Assembly: GCF_018966525.1 (NCBI RefSeq)
Contig: NZ_CP076607.1
Span: 2,790,001-2,854,000, forward strand
DNA from: Paenibacillus sophorae
Lineage (GTDB): Bacteria > Bacillota > Bacilli > Paenibacillales > Paenibacillaceae
Reading direction: 5' to 3'
DNA length: 64,000 bases
Shown here: positions 52,536 through 61,544 of the stretch, piece by piece
Numbering within the stretch: position 1 is the stretch's first letter
Layout of the letters: every line of letters begins with the position of its first letter
Notes under the pieces: generated by a model
What the model saw: the letters and a program-made list of their open reading frames with translations, nothing else
Told to the model about the DNA's origin: nothing
Databases searched by the model: none
Position numbers and translations under genes: made by a program

Positions 52536-52576
52536 CTTCATGCCGAGTGCCGGGGGGCAAGACCCTGCGAAACTCC

Positions 52577-52611
52577 AAGGCCATTTCGGATTCAGTCCGA
52601 AATGGCCTTTT
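52577..52611 (+). terminator. Intrinsic terminator after the Old Yellow Enzyme gene
   Basis: AAGGCCATTTCGGA pairs perfectly with TCCGAAATGGCCTT around TTCAG, followed by TTTTG. Confidence 0.9.
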
Positions 52612-52822
52612 GTACGCTTGACAGCGCATCATGCTAACGGGATTGGGTCCTCTCAGCCGCATCGCTTTTATTACATCAGGTTTCTGATTTGCTCATGCGG
52701 ATTGGAAGCCTGTTTTTATATGCTTTAAAGGTTCAAACTTATTGCCCATGACCTGGGCCGAAGAACTCTTTTGAACTGTAAGAGAAATGTTGACCACGTC
52801 CGGGGAAATCTGGATCAAATAT

Positions 52823-54013
52823 TTAATCTCTTTTTTCCGTAAGAAAGTAAAGTAAAGCTAGAACCGGCAGGACAATTCCTATCAGGGATGTTAAGTTCCA
52901 GCCGCCGTGGGCATAAGACCAGCCGCCTAAAGACGATCCAATTGCTCCGCCCACAAAGAAAATGGACATGAACAGTCCGTTTAGACGCCCCCGCGCTTCA
53001 CTCCCCAATGAATAAATCGCACGCTGTCCAAGCACAAGATTTCCCGAAACTGCCATGTCCAGCGTGATAGCGGCAACAACGAGCAGTCCTAAAGCTGTTG
53101 TTGAATTGCCTTGAAAAAGGTATGCCAGCAAAAAAGACAAGGCGGCGATGATCATCGCCAGTCCGGTCAAAAGTCGGGTCCAGCCTTTGTCCGCCAGTCT
53201 TCCGGCAATCGGTGCTGCTACTGCGCCACCAACACCGGCTAAAGCAAACCATGCAATGCCCTGCTGGGATAATCCGAAATCATCCGCCAAGCGTAAAGGA
53301 GCCGTAGTCCAAAAAAGACTAAAGGCACTGAATAGGCAGGCTTGATAAATACCCCTGCGGCGTAATACAGGAGTTTGTTTTAATAGAGCACCCAATGAAA
53401 CGATTAATTCGCCATAATTCATCGTAGGTGAAGGCTTGCGCTCAGGAAGAATGCGCGACAACAGAAGCGATAAAAGAGCTATAATAACCGCCGACAATGC
53501 AAATACTGCGTGCCATCCCCAAAGGCTGGCTATAAAGCTTGCTACCGGCCGGGCTAACATGATTCCGAGCAAGAGTCCGCTCATCACGTTCCCAACCACA
53601 CGTCCTCGCTGTTCTTCAGACGATAAATAGGTAGCATAAGGTACCAGTATTTGGGCCACCACTGATCCGAGTCCAATGAATAGGGACGCAGTGAGGAACA
53701 ATAACGCATTAGGTGTGAATGTTGCCGCAATCAAAGCACATACAACAACAAGTAGCGATAAGACCGCAAGACGCCGATTTTCAATAATGTCACTAAGCGG
53801 TACGATAAACAGCAGCCCTACGACATAACCGATTTGAGTTAAAGTGACAATTAATCCTGCTGCGTCGGAAGAAAGACCCGTAGCGGCGCTGATCGGTCCT
53901 ACCAGTGTTTGAGCATAATACAGATTGGCGACGATAAGGCCGCATGCGGATGCTAACAGCAACGTGATCCAACTCGAAATACGTTTACCCTCCATTACTT
54001 GTTCTGTTTGCAT
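52823..54013 (-). CDS. DHA1-family MFS efflux transporter
   Basis: The 396-residue protein has 12 helices with ACGLIVANLYYAQTLVGPIS (helix 1), LTQIGYVVGLLFIVPLSDII (motif A region) and SLFIGLGSVVAQILVPYATY (helix 4), as in YdgH/ProP-like or arabinose-efflux-like pumps. GAGGAGG precedes the start. It diverges from the TetR gene at 54175, and three copies of one operator lie between them, one of them inside its own promoter spacer. It is therefore a repressed efflux pump; the drug is not known. Confidence 0.9.
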   Translation of the reverse strand: MQTEQVMEGKRISSWITLLLASACGLIVANLYYAQTLVGPISAATGLSSDAAGLIVTLTQIGYVVGLLFIVPLSDIIENRRLAVLSLLVVVCALIAATFTPNALLFLTASLFIGLGSVVAQILVPYATYLSSEEQRGRVVGNVMSGLLLGIMLARPVASFIASLWGWHAVFALSAVIIALLSLLLSRILPERKPSPTMNYGELIVSLGALLKQTPVLRRRGIYQACLFSAFSLFWTTAPLRLADDFGLSQQGIAWFALAGVGGAVAAPIAGRLADKGWTRLLTGLAMIIAALSFLLAYLFQGNSTTALGLLVVAAITLDMAVSGNLVLGQRAIYSLGSEARGRLNGLFMSIFFVGGAIGSSLGGWSYAHGGWNLTSLIGIVLPVLALLYFLTEKRD

Positions 54014-54037
54014 AATAATCCTCCTCGTAAAATAAAT

Positions 54038-54053
54038 ACTGAACGTATAGTTC
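54038..54053. promoter_or_regulatory. TetR operator copy 1
   Basis: ACTGAACGTATAGTTC, with GAAC and GTTC as inverted ends. It lies between the pump's -10 box and its start codon. Confidence 0.75.
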
Positions 54054-54069
54054 GCTAATTCATGTCTTT

Positions 54070-54098
54070 ATAATATACTGAACGTACAGTTTTGTAAA
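54070..54098 (-). promoter_or_regulatory. Promoter of the MFS pump, overlapped by operator 2
   Basis: On the minus strand TTTACA (54098-54093) and TATTAT (54075-54070) are 17 bases apart. Operator copy 2 fills the spacer exactly. Confidence 0.7.
54077..54092. promoter_or_regulatory. TetR operator copy 2
   Basis: ACTGAACGTACAGTTT, matching copy 1 at 14 of 16 positions. Confidence 0.75.
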
Positions 54099-54135
54099 TA
54101 GTCAGTTTTTATTTTTTCTTTTGCCGGATATTATG

Positions 54136-54154
54136 TATAATGAACGTATAGTTT
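54136..54154 (+). promoter_or_regulatory. -10 box of the TetR gene with operator copy 3
   Basis: TATAAT at 54136-54141 is followed by AATGAACGTATAGTTT (54139-54154), which would cover the transcription start. This places the regulator gene under its own control. Confidence 0.7.
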
Positions 54155-54174
54155 TTTATTTGGAGGGGATTTCC

Positions 54175-54753
54175 GTGAATAACAAAAGAGGGCGCCCGCG
54201 TAACACTGAAACTGAAAAGTCCATCCTTGCAGCCTCATATGACTTGTTGTTGGAGAATGGCTTTGGAGCGGTCACTGTTGAGAAAATTGCTGAGCGTGCC
54301 GGGGTGAGTAAAGCCACCATTTATAAATGGTGGCCCAATAAGGCTGCTGTTGTTATGGATGGCTTCCTTTCTGCCGCCGCAGCAAGACTGCCGCTGCCCG
54401 ACACTGGCTCAGTATTCAATAATCTACTCATACACGCCACTAATTTAACCCGATTCTTGACAAGCCGGGAAGGTAAAATCATAACGGAGATAATAGGTGA
54501 AGGGCAGTTCGATTCAGGGCTGGCAGAGGCATACCGGATTAGATATTTCTATCCGCGCCGGCTTGAGGCGAGACATCTATTGGAACAGGGGGTTCAGCGG
54601 GGGGAATTAAAGAGAGATCTCGATATCGAATTAAGCATTGACCTGATTTATGGACCGATTTTCTATAGATTGTTAGTAGTCGGTGAAAAGTTGGACGATA
54701 CTTATGTGCAAAATTTAGTAACCGCTGCGTTTGAAGGAATTAAAACAGACTGA
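54175..54753 (+). CDS. TetR-family repressor of the divergent MFS pump
   Basis: The start is the GTG at 54175 with GGAGGGG six bases upstream; the longer frame from 54121 would run through the promoter and operator. The 192-residue protein has NNKRGRPRNTETEKSILAAS at the N-terminus and the helix-turn-helix FGAVTVEKIAERAGVSKATI, YKWWPNKAAVVMDGF. The C-terminal half matches the TetR_C-type ligand domain often paired with MFS pumps. Three near-identical operators in the shared region show how it acts. Confidence 0.9.
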   Translation: MNNKRGRPRNTETEKSILAASYDLLLENGFGAVTVEKIAERAGVSKATIYKWWPNKAAVVMDGFLSAAAARLPLPDTGSVFNNLLIHATNLTRFLTSREGKIITEIIGEGQFDSGLAEAYRIRYFYPRRLEARHLLEQGVQRGELKRDLDIELSIDLIYGPIFYRLLVVGEKLDDTYVQNLVTAAFEGIKTD

Positions 54754-54822
54754 ATAGGCGGTGGCTGTACTTTGCAAAGTATAATCGGCCCGAGCGGTAC
54801 GCTGTGTTTGATATGCCAAAGT

Positions 54823-54844
54823 AAAAACGCCTGAAGCTCAGGCG
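54823..54844 (-). terminator. Intrinsic terminator overlapping the GH97 stop codon
   Basis: On the minus strand CGCCTGA, loop GCT, TCAGGCG, followed by TTTTTAC. The hairpin includes the stop codon at 54840-54838. Confidence 0.85.
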
Positions 54845-56877
54845 CTTGTAAAGGAAGTTCTTTCAACCGGGAGGGACTTGATTTCGTCTGCGGAAGACGG
54901 CCGTATGCGAATAGCCTGCCCGCCTCCCGGGGCGAGCTTCAATTGCAAGGTTGTGCTTCTGTCGACAAGTACCTTGGATATGGTCATGGGATAAGGATTG
55001 ATCCTCCAGTCGGCATAGGGGCCATCGGCATAGATTTCAGCCACATACATTTTGCCCGGATCAAGAAAAGCGAGCGGTGCTGCAAGCGTGCGTCCGTGCT
55101 CATCGGTAATGCTGCCCAGATACCATTCCTCGCTGTTTCTGTCTTTGCGGACAATCGTAACATAATCTGCGATCTCTCCACCCAGCACCTTGGTATCCTG
55201 CCAATCGGTAGGAACATCCAGAATAAATTGAAAAGCCGCGCGCTGCTGTTCGTAATTTTCCGGCAGGTCTGCAGCCATTTGCAGAGGGCTGTACAGAACC
55301 ACATAAAGCGCCAACTGTTTGGCTAGCGTCCCCCGCACTCTGTTGCCCGGTCTGTATTCCTTATAAATAAGCTTTACAATCCCTGGCGTATAATCGAAGG
55401 GACCGGCAAGCATTCGGGTAAAAGGAATGATGGTGGTGTGGTCTGGAGGGTTCCCGACATATTCAGCGGAGGCATCGAACTCTTGTCCGCGAGCGCCTTC
55501 ACGGGTCATCATATTCGGATAGGTCCGTCTTTCACCCGTATCTTTAACCGGCTCATGGGCGATCAGGCTGATCTGATACCTAGCCGCGGTTTCGATTACT
55601 TTTCGATGATGATCCACGTTATATTGACCGCCAAGCCACTCCATACTTATCAGATTCCCTCTGTCATCAAAGCGCTTAAGCGCAGGGTCAGGGGAGACAT
55701 AGCCTGTTTTTACAACGTCTATCCCCAGTTTTTTATATAAAGCAAACGCCTCTTCCATTTGACGCTCCAGATTCTGAATAGCTCCGGCCGTTTCCATGTG
55801 GCCCATAATTTTCACACCCTTGCTGGCGGCATACGAAGTGACTTCCACAAGGTCATAATCCGGATAAGGGGTTGTAAAACTGAAGTTTTCGCCATGCTTG
55901 GTCCAATCGTTGTCCCATCCGATATTCCAGCCCTCAATGAGCACCATCGGAATGCCGTATTTGGCGGCAAAATCAATGTACCTTTTGGCATTCTCGGTCG
56001 TTGCGCCATGTCTGGGGCCAGAGCCCCATGTGTATAAGCCAAGATGCATGCCCCACCATATGCCGATATACTTGCCCGGTTTTACCCACGACACATCTCC
56101 CAGCCTGTTCGGTTCATTGAGATTAAGAATCAAGTAGGATGTAATCAAATCCCCGGGTTTTTCCGCGATCTGGATCGTTCGCCAAGGAGTTTTTAAGGGA
56201 GTGGAGCCTTTGACTTTAACACCGTCGGACCAAGGAATCAGGTCGATGGCAAGTGTGTTATTCTGTGTGGGCATTAGGGTCATGGAGGAATAGTTGGATA
56301 AATCGGCTTCGTGAATGCTTATGTACAATCCATCAGCCATTTTCATTGTTAAAGGGGTATGGACGGCACGATAAGGAATGGAATGAAGGGGAGTCACATT
56401 GTACAGGAGTTCGGTATACAGTTTCTGATAGGCGGGCATCCACCAGGCGTGATCCACATCGGTCAGGGCAAATTCCGTATCTTCGCTCTTGATTTCAAAA
56501 TGGGAGAGATTGTCCTGCTCAGGCAGCTCGTAACGAAAGCCCAGGCCGTCATTGTATACGCGAAAAATGATCGACATTCGGCGCGGAGACGGGGTTGTCT
56601 CTTCAAGCTCCACGCGGAGTTCATTGTAATGATTGCGTATTTCCTTGACTTCTCCCCAAGGCTGTGTCCACGTCTCATCGAAGCTGTCATACTTGCCGCT
56701 GGCGACTCTGAAATTCCGGTTAAGCGGCTTGGCATGTTCAAATGTGAGGCCGAGCTTCGAATGTCTGATAAGGGGGGTATGGCAATAGTTCACACTATAA
56801 TACGGAATGCCGTTCCTAAGAAAAAGTTCCGCCTGAATGTTGCCATCGGGTGAAAATACAACCCACCTGCTTGTCAT
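54838..56877 (-). CDS. GH97 family glycoside hydrolase
   Basis: The 679-residue enzyme has the GH97 layout: an N-terminal beta-sandwich (about 1-260), a TIM-barrel with GKYIGIWWGMHLGLYTWGSG, VLIEGWNIGWDNDW and GHMETAGAIQNLERQ, the conserved HEPVKDTGERRTYPNMMTRE, GARGQE with catalytic acids, and a C-terminal sandwich (GGGQAIRI). Members are alpha-glucosidases (inverting) or alpha-galactosidases (retaining) that need calcium. No signal peptide is seen, so it acts inside the cell, unlike the periplasmic Bacteroides SusB. It follows the aldo/keto reductase gene by 154 bases. The ribosome site is GAGGAGG. Confidence 0.92.
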   Translation of the reverse strand: MTSRWVVFSPDGNIQAELFLRNGIPYYSVNYCHTPLIRHSKLGLTFEHAKPLNRNFRVASGKYDSFDETWTQPWGEVKEIRNHYNELRVELEETTPSPRRMSIIFRVYNDGLGFRYELPEQDNLSHFEIKSEDTEFALTDVDHAWWMPAYQKLYTELLYNVTPLHSIPYRAVHTPLTMKMADGLYISIHEADLSNYSSMTLMPTQNNTLAIDLIPWSDGVKVKGSTPLKTPWRTIQIAEKPGDLITSYLILNLNEPNRLGDVSWVKPGKYIGIWWGMHLGLYTWGSGPRHGATTENAKRYIDFAAKYGIPMVLIEGWNIGWDNDWTKHGENFSFTTPYPDYDLVEVTSYAASKGVKIMGHMETAGAIQNLERQMEEAFALYKKLGIDVVKTGYVSPDPALKRFDDRGNLISMEWLGGQYNVDHHRKVIETAARYQISLIAHEPVKDTGERRTYPNMMTREGARGQEFDASAEYVGNPPDHTTIIPFTRMLAGPFDYTPGIVKLIYKEYRPGNRVRGTLAKQLALYVVLYSPLQMAADLPENYEQQRAAFQFILDVPTDWQDTKVLGGEIADYVTIVRKDRNSEEWYLGSITDEHGRTLAAPLAFLDPGKMYVAEIYADGPYADWRINPYPMTISKVLVDRSTTLQLKLAPGGGQAIRIRPSSADEIKSLPVERTSFTSA

Positions 56878-57031
56878 GTTATGCTCCGCCTCCTCACATC
56901 GATTCCATTACATCATCTTATGAGGGCTTTAGCTTGGCATATCCCTGGAAATATGCTCTGTGAGCAAAGCTGCTGCGGAAAAAGGATGTGAGGAAGCAGG
57001 CACGAAAATAGGCTTCAGACGGTGGGCGAAG

Positions 57032-57994
57032 CTACCATTGTTCCAGGTTAAGCCACAGCCGTTCCTCATCAGTCAAACCTAAATCCAGCGCTATGAAGCT
57101 GGAGATTAATTGATCGACGCACTCAGGGCCAATGACCGCACAAACAGGAAAGGGCTGGTTTAACACATAAGCTAACGCAATGTGATTTGCCGTAATGCCC
57201 TTTCCCTTGTGAGCGGCCAATCTGCTGGCACGGTTTAACCGTTCCCAGTTATCATCGCTGTAATATACCCGGACCATGTCCTCGCTCACGCGAACGCCGG
57301 GGGAGTAGCGCCCCGAGAAGAAACCGCCCGCTTGAGACGACCACGCGAATAATGGAAGCTGCGTTTGCTTGTGCCAGTCATGATAAGCTTGATCTACATA
57401 CACCGTTCCAGGCCAACGCGGCTCATTGATTGCGGCCAGGCTTAATGAAGGACTATTGACTACCAGGCGTTTATAGCCCTTTTTGTCCGCATATCGATTC
57501 GCCTCGTCTATTCTTTGAACCGACCAATTGGAGGCGCCAACAGCTTTAATTAGACCGGAGTCTATATGCTCCTGAAGAAAATCCATAATCTCGTGCACCG
57601 GAACAGAAGGGTCGTCACGGTGAAGCAAGTAAATATCAATATAATCGGTCTGAAGTCTCTCCAAACTGCGCTCCAGATCCTCTGCAATAGCATGAGGGGT
57701 CAGTCTGTTTACAATGGCTTGCCCGGCATCCACATGATAATGGCCGCCCTTGTCGATGATGATGACATTTTGCCGGCACTGTCTCGATGTTAACCACTGG
57801 CCGACCGCCAGCTCGCTTTCGCCATCTCCGTAGACATTCGCCGTATCGATTGTGTTTCCACCGCGCAGGGCATAAGCGTCAAGCATTTCAAAAACGGCAT
57901 CCAAACGCTTCCGGGAAAAATCGGCTGTCCCTATAACCAATTGTGAACATGACTTGTCAAGACCTTGAACGGGTATATATTTAATTGCGACCAC
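57032..57994 (-). CDS. Aldo/keto reductase family protein
   Basis: The frame gives 320 residues from a GTG at 57994, but GGGAGG abuts that codon. The codon that fits the ribosome site best is an ATT at 57985 (IKYIPVQGLDKSC), which would be a rare start, so the true start is open. Motifs are Asp-Tyr in NTIDTANVYGDGESELAVGQ, Lys in VIIIDKGGHYH and His in DIYLLHRDDPSVP. It lies nine bases after the GT2 gene and upstream of GH97. It may act on a sugar derivative. Confidence 0.85.
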   Translation of the reverse strand: MVAIKYIPVQGLDKSCSQLVIGTADFSRKRLDAVFEMLDAYALRGGNTIDTANVYGDGESELAVGQWLTSRQCRQNVIIIDKGGHYHVDAGQAIVNRLTPHAIAEDLERSLERLQTDYIDIYLLHRDDPSVPVHEIMDFLQEHIDSGLIKAVGASNWSVQRIDEANRYADKKGYKRLVVNSPSLSLAAINEPRWPGTVYVDQAYHDWHKQTQLPLFAWSSQAGGFFSGRYSPGVRVSEDMVRVYYSDDNWERLNRASRLAAHKGKGITANHIALAYVLNQPFPVCAVIGPECVDQLISSFIALDLGLTDEERLWLNLEQW

Positions 57995-58003
57995 CTCCCG
58001 TCT

Positions 58004-58825
58004 TCATTCCCACTTCTGCAGCTGGTGATTATACTGAAACAGGCCGTCTCGGTTCAGCCGCTTCTTTAACTTCGCATCTCCCATCCAGATCAGCCGGTCG
58101 AATTGAAGGGTAATAAATTCCTTTATCCCGGGTTTGGTTCCAATGGAACGCATTTCGGCGAAATACGCTTCAAGGTTCTCGGAAAGCTGGCCCTTGTGAA
58201 ACCGAAATCCTCCCAAATAAGCATCGACGATCTTCAGCTCAGTGACCTCCGAGAATCGCCGCCACAAATAATAATCTCCGGCATACTTGAACGTCGGCCA
58301 AAAATCATAATCAATTAACTTATTCAGTTTCCTGCTCCAAAACGTAGATTCCTGCTGTAGAAAGGGGAGCTTCATGCCGTAATACCCGCAGCCAAGCAGG
58401 TTTTTTCTGTATTTAAAAGGCAGAAAGGACGAAACAAACTGTGAACGGTCATTGTAGCTGACATTCAATCCTGTAAGCCACTTTACCGGTTTCGTTTCGA
58501 ACAGATCCAGAACAACATCGAAAGCGTGCCTGGAGTAATAATCCCCGGCATTAAGATAAGCGCAAATGTCGCCAGTCGCGAGCTGGAAGCCTTTGGATAA
58601 AGCATGATACATCCCCGCATCAGGCTCGGATATGATCTTTATGAATCCGCTGTTTACACTATTTATCAGTTCAATCGTTCGATCCGTTGAGCCGCCATCA
58701 CAGATGATATATTCCAATTCAACTCGTCCCGAGTCCACGGCCGTCTGCGTAATTACCGATTGAACGGTCTCCATAATATACTTTTCAGCATTATAGCAAG
58801 GCGTTACAATAGATATTTTGTCCAA
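58004..58825 (-). CDS. Family 2 glycosyltransferase
   Basis: I start at the TTG at 58825 because GGGGGAG lies about six bases upstream; the ATG frame from 58948 adds an AT-rich leader with no site. The 273-residue protein has the GT-A fold: ISIVTPCYNAEKYIMETVQS, YIICDGGSTDRTIELI, SEPDAGMYHALSKGF and GDICAYLNAGDYYS (DXD-like region). It transfers a sugar from a nucleotide donor, perhaps to a surface glycan. The adjoining aldo/keto reductase and GH97 suggest a carbohydrate unit, though their link is unclear. Confidence 0.88.
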   Translation of the reverse strand: MDKISIVTPCYNAEKYIMETVQSVITQTAVDSGRVELEYIICDGGSTDRTIELINSVNSGFIKIISEPDAGMYHALSKGFQLATGDICAYLNAGDYYSRHAFDVVLDLFETKPVKWLTGLNVSYNDRSQFVSSFLPFKYRKNLLGCGYYGMKLPFLQQESTFWSRKLNKLIDYDFWPTFKYAGDYYLWRRFSEVTELKIVDAYLGGFRFHKGQLSENLEAYFAEMRSIGTKPGIKEFITLQFDRLIWMGDAKLKKRLNRDGLFQYNHQLQKWE

Positions 58826-59006
58826 TGTTCTCCCCCTGCGCTTCCTTGAGTTAAATTGATAATTCAGGTTATGAAAAGTATGAAAAATGTGTGCATGTGG
58901 TATCTGGATTTCCAAATATTTGATAGAATTAGACAAACTAGGAAACACAAGAAGAGAACCATGAGTCGTCGTTGATAAAAATATGATTTTAAAAGGGGGG
59001 AGAGAC

Positions 59007-59561
59007 TTGCGTGTTGGAACTCAAATCATTGAAACGGATAGGCTTACGTTAAGGCCATTTGTTTTGCAGGATGCCGGCAGTATGCATAAAAACTGGATTA
59101 GCGACCAGGAAGTACAGTGGAACTACGGTGAACCAGCTTATGAAGATGTCGACTCGGTAAAAGAATTGCTGCAGCAATGGATTGCATCCTACTCTCGAAG
59201 CGAGTTTTACAGGTGGGCTATTATCCTTAGAGACGATGAGGAGTGCATTGCACAAATTGCCTTTTGCAGCGTTGATGAACAGCATCATTTTGCAGATATT
59301 GAGTACTGCATCGGAAAGTCATACCAGAACAAAGGATACGCCAGCGAGGCGTTGGCAGCGGTAATCGAGTTTACATTTAAGCAAACCGGGTTAAACAGGC
59401 TTCAAGCTTTTCATCGGGGCAGAAATGTCCCTTCGGCAAAGGTTTTGCAAAAAGCTCAAATGAAGTATGAAGGAACTTTAAGACAGAGCTTCTACTACAG
59501 CGATACGGATGAATACGATGATAGAGTGTATTATGGCATTACAAAAAAGGATCTTTTTTGA
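59007..59561 (+). CDS. GNAT-family (RimJ/RimL-type) N-acetyltransferase
   Basis: The TTG at 59007 has GGGGGGAG just upstream and gives the usual family start (RVGTQIIETDRLTLRPF); the ATG at 58983 lies before that site. The 184-residue protein has the acetyl-CoA loop (YQNKGYASEALAAVIEF) and ends with GRNVPSAKVLQKAQMKYEGTLRQSFYY, as in RimJ/RimL or YdaF proteins. It may acetylate ribosomal protein N-termini, amino acids or antibiotics; the substrate is unknown. It is convergent with the TetR gene downstream. Confidence 0.88.
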   Translation: MRVGTQIIETDRLTLRPFVLQDAGSMHKNWISDQEVQWNYGEPAYEDVDSVKELLQQWIASYSRSEFYRWAIILRDDEECIAQIAFCSVDEQHHFADIEYCIGKSYQNKGYASEALAAVIEFTFKQTGLNRLQAFHRGRNVPSAKVLQKAQMKYEGTLRQSFYYSDTDEYDDRVYYGITKKDLF

Positions 59562-59628
59562 CCCTACTTAGCAGCTGAAATTCAGCGGGTTTATGAAATT
59601 GCTACCGCAGCAGTTTTGTAAACCTTTT

Positions 59629-60234
59629 TTAGTGTAAATTTTTGTTAAAAATCTGGTTATAAAAGCCGATACCCTTTTCTGTTAAGTTAAAATACAGGAT
59701 GCCCCAGACAATATTTAAAAGCTCCTCATGTTGTTCTGTTTCCCCCAGTGAAGTTTGTTGTATCCACGACATCATCAATAATACAATTCCTTTTGCCAAA
59801 CACGCATGGAGCTCTTTATTTGGGGATGCCCTGAATATTTCTTTTTTCTCAAAATTCTCAATAATTCTGATGAAATGCAGCGTAAGCTCTTCTCTTATTT
59901 TTAATTGGAATTCTAATATTTCATGATAGGTTTTGCGCAATTCAATCATATTGCCAAAATAGAAATAGTATTTCTTTTGAAAGTCAAGCATCATTTTCAA
60001 TTGCTCATTTAAACCCTCTATGTCAACCTCCGTTTGCAAATCCAAGGATTGTAAATCTTCATATTGGAGTTCAACGATAGCAAAGATTAAATCGGATTTT
60101 TTTTTGTAATGGTAGGTTATATTCCCCACACTCTTATTGGCTGCATCGGCAATATCACGCATCGAGACGGTGGCATATCCATTTTTATTAAATAATTCTA
60201 TGGCCTTATCCAAAATCACTTTTTTGGTAGTCAT
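59629..60234 (-). CDS. TetR-family regulator of the divergent hydrolase gene
   Basis: The ATG at 60234 (MTTKKVILDKAIELFNKNGY) has GGAGGG upstream. The 201-residue product has the helix-turn-helix YATVSMRDIADAANKSVGNI, TYHYKKKSDLIFAI and an AT-rich codon pattern. Divergent from the alpha/beta hydrolase, it faces two 18-bp palindromes in the shared region, which are its likely operators. The ligand is unknown. Confidence 0.87.
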   Translation of the reverse strand: MTTKKVILDKAIELFNKNGYATVSMRDIADAANKSVGNITYHYKKKSDLIFAIVELQYEDLQSLDLQTEVDIEGLNEQLKMMLDFQKKYYFYFGNMIELRKTYHEILEFQLKIREELTLHFIRIIENFEKKEIFRASPNKELHACLAKGIVLLMMSWIQQTSLGETEQHEELLNIVWGILYFNLTEKGIGFYNQIFNKNLH

Positions 60235-60278
60235 GAGATCCCTCCGAAAATAAAAATTTCCATAGCAGCATACCATAC

Positions 60279-60307
60279 TTGACGGATTAGTACAATCGTG
60301 CTAATAT
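60279..60307 (+). promoter_or_regulatory. Promoter of the alpha/beta hydrolase gene
   Basis: TTGACG at 60279 and TAATAT at 60302-60307 are 17 bases apart. The first operator palindrome (60287-60304) fills the spacer. A weaker leftward promoter (TTGTAC, 17 bases, TATGCT at 60272-60267) would serve the TetR gene and overlaps the same palindrome. Confidence 0.7.
60287..60304. promoter_or_regulatory. TetR operator palindrome 1
   Basis: TTAGTACAATCGTGCTAA: TTAGTAC pairs with GTGCTAA with one mismatch. Confidence 0.75.
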
Positions 60308-60318
60308 CAAAATGCAAT

Positions 60319-60336
60319 TTAGTACAAACGTACTAA
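60319..60336. promoter_or_regulatory. TetR operator palindrome 2
   Basis: TTAGTACAAACGTACTAA: perfect 7-bp arms with a 4-base centre. It is 32 bases from palindrome 1, about three helical turns, so both dimers would lie on the same face of DNA. Confidence 0.78.
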
Positions 60337-60360
60337 CGTTGATGCGGGGGAGGGAGAGCA

Positions 60361-61479
60361 ATGGTTCATTTAACTTTAAAGGAGAAATTTGCATTTAAGT
60401 TTATTTTTAGTGAGGGCAGGGTTTATCACCGATGGTATGGAAGATTTTTATCCTTCGGAATAGATTATGGGAGATTGAGAAGAGTAGTGGCAAGGGTGCA
60501 TAACTGGCTGAATTGGTGCGGGCAATGGACTAAAGAAGGCGATGCGCTTGTTAAAATGGCTGAGGAAGCATTAGATAAAGGAAATAGTGTGAAGGCACGG
60601 GCATTGTTCCATGAAGCCGTCGGCTGCTACCATGCCGGTCAGCACGTGTTTTTTATTGACAGCAGTCAAAAGGAAAAAACACAGGAAAAAGCCAGAAAAA
60701 GCTATCAAAGAGCAATAAGCCTATACAATGAAAAGGAAAGGCCCATACGCATTGATGTGCCTTTTAACGGTGTGAAAATTCCGGGATATTTGAGGCTTTC
60801 GACAGTGCCCGACAGCCCGCTTATTATATTTGTAAACGGGATGGATAACATTAAAGAGGCTGAAGGGAACTCACAGGGAAATTTATTTAAACAGAATGGG
60901 TTTAACTATTTTACATTCGACGGGCCAGGTCAAGGCGAACTGTGGAAAGATATGAAATTCGATGTAAAAGAATATCATAAAGCAGTAACGGCGATCATCG
61001 ACTGGTTCGAACAGCATCAGATCTACGGAATGGACATGGGAAGAATCGGCCTTATAGGTTTCAGCTTGGGTGGATATCTGGCGCCGATGTGTGCGGCATA
61101 TGATAAGCGGGTAAAATGTGTGGTTGGGAATAGCGGACTTGTATTTATCGGCGGATTAGAAGGGCTGAAGAAGCTTAATCCATTATGGCAGCGGGGCGTC
61201 ACATATATGACCGGATGTGAGACGCTTGAACAGGCGGTAGCTCAATTTGACTGGGATATTGAGCGTGATCCCGGCTTAAATGTACCTTTGCTATTCTATC
61301 ATGCAGGGAAGGATGAGGTTATGCCTTCACCCAAGCTCCACGCAGATAAGGTGATGAGATGGGCGAAGGGAGAAAAGACGCTGCAATACTATGAGCAGGC
61401 TGAACACTGTACAATGGACTACCTGGATGAGGTTTATCCAGAAATTATAGATTGGTTTAAGAAAAAACTTAAAGAGTGA
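60361..61479 (+). CDS. Alpha/beta hydrolase (FrsA / DUF1100-like)
   Basis: The 372-residue protein has a helical N-terminal part (to about 130) and a hydrolase domain. Nucleophile Ser is in IGLIGFSLGGYLAP (GxSxG), Asp in PLLFYHAGKDEVMP and His in YEQAEHCTMDYLDE, a complete catalytic triad. The strand LIIFVNGMDNIKEAEGN and oxyanion region FTFDGPGQGEL match the esterase/FrsA group. It lacks a signal peptide. GGGAGGGAG precedes the ATG. The adjacent TetR with operators in its promoter suggests induction by its substrate. What ester it cleaves is not known. Confidence 0.87.
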   Translation: MVHLTLKEKFAFKFIFSEGRVYHRWYGRFLSFGIDYGRLRRVVARVHNWLNWCGQWTKEGDALVKMAEEALDKGNSVKARALFHEAVGCYHAGQHVFFIDSSQKEKTQEKARKSYQRAISLYNEKERPIRIDVPFNGVKIPGYLRLSTVPDSPLIIFVNGMDNIKEAEGNSQGNLFKQNGFNYFTFDGPGQGELWKDMKFDVKEYHKAVTAIIDWFEQHQIYGMDMGRIGLIGFSLGGYLAPMCAAYDKRVKCVVGNSGLVFIGGLEGLKKLNPLWQRGVTYMTGCETLEQAVAQFDWDIERDPGLNVPLLFYHAGKDEVMPSPKLHADKVMRWAKGEKTLQYYEQAEHCTMDYLDEVYPEIIDWFKKKLKE

Positions 61480-61544
61480 TAGGGATGAGATAGGGGAATG
61501 ATTCTTTTGTCAGCATATTTGACTTGTTGACATGAATGATGCAT

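Noticed and set aside
52823..61479. Antibiotic biosynthesis or defence island
   Set aside because: Pump, TetR, GT2, GH97, GNAT and hydrolase genes are in separate units with their own regulators; no synthase, nuclease or toxin gene is present.
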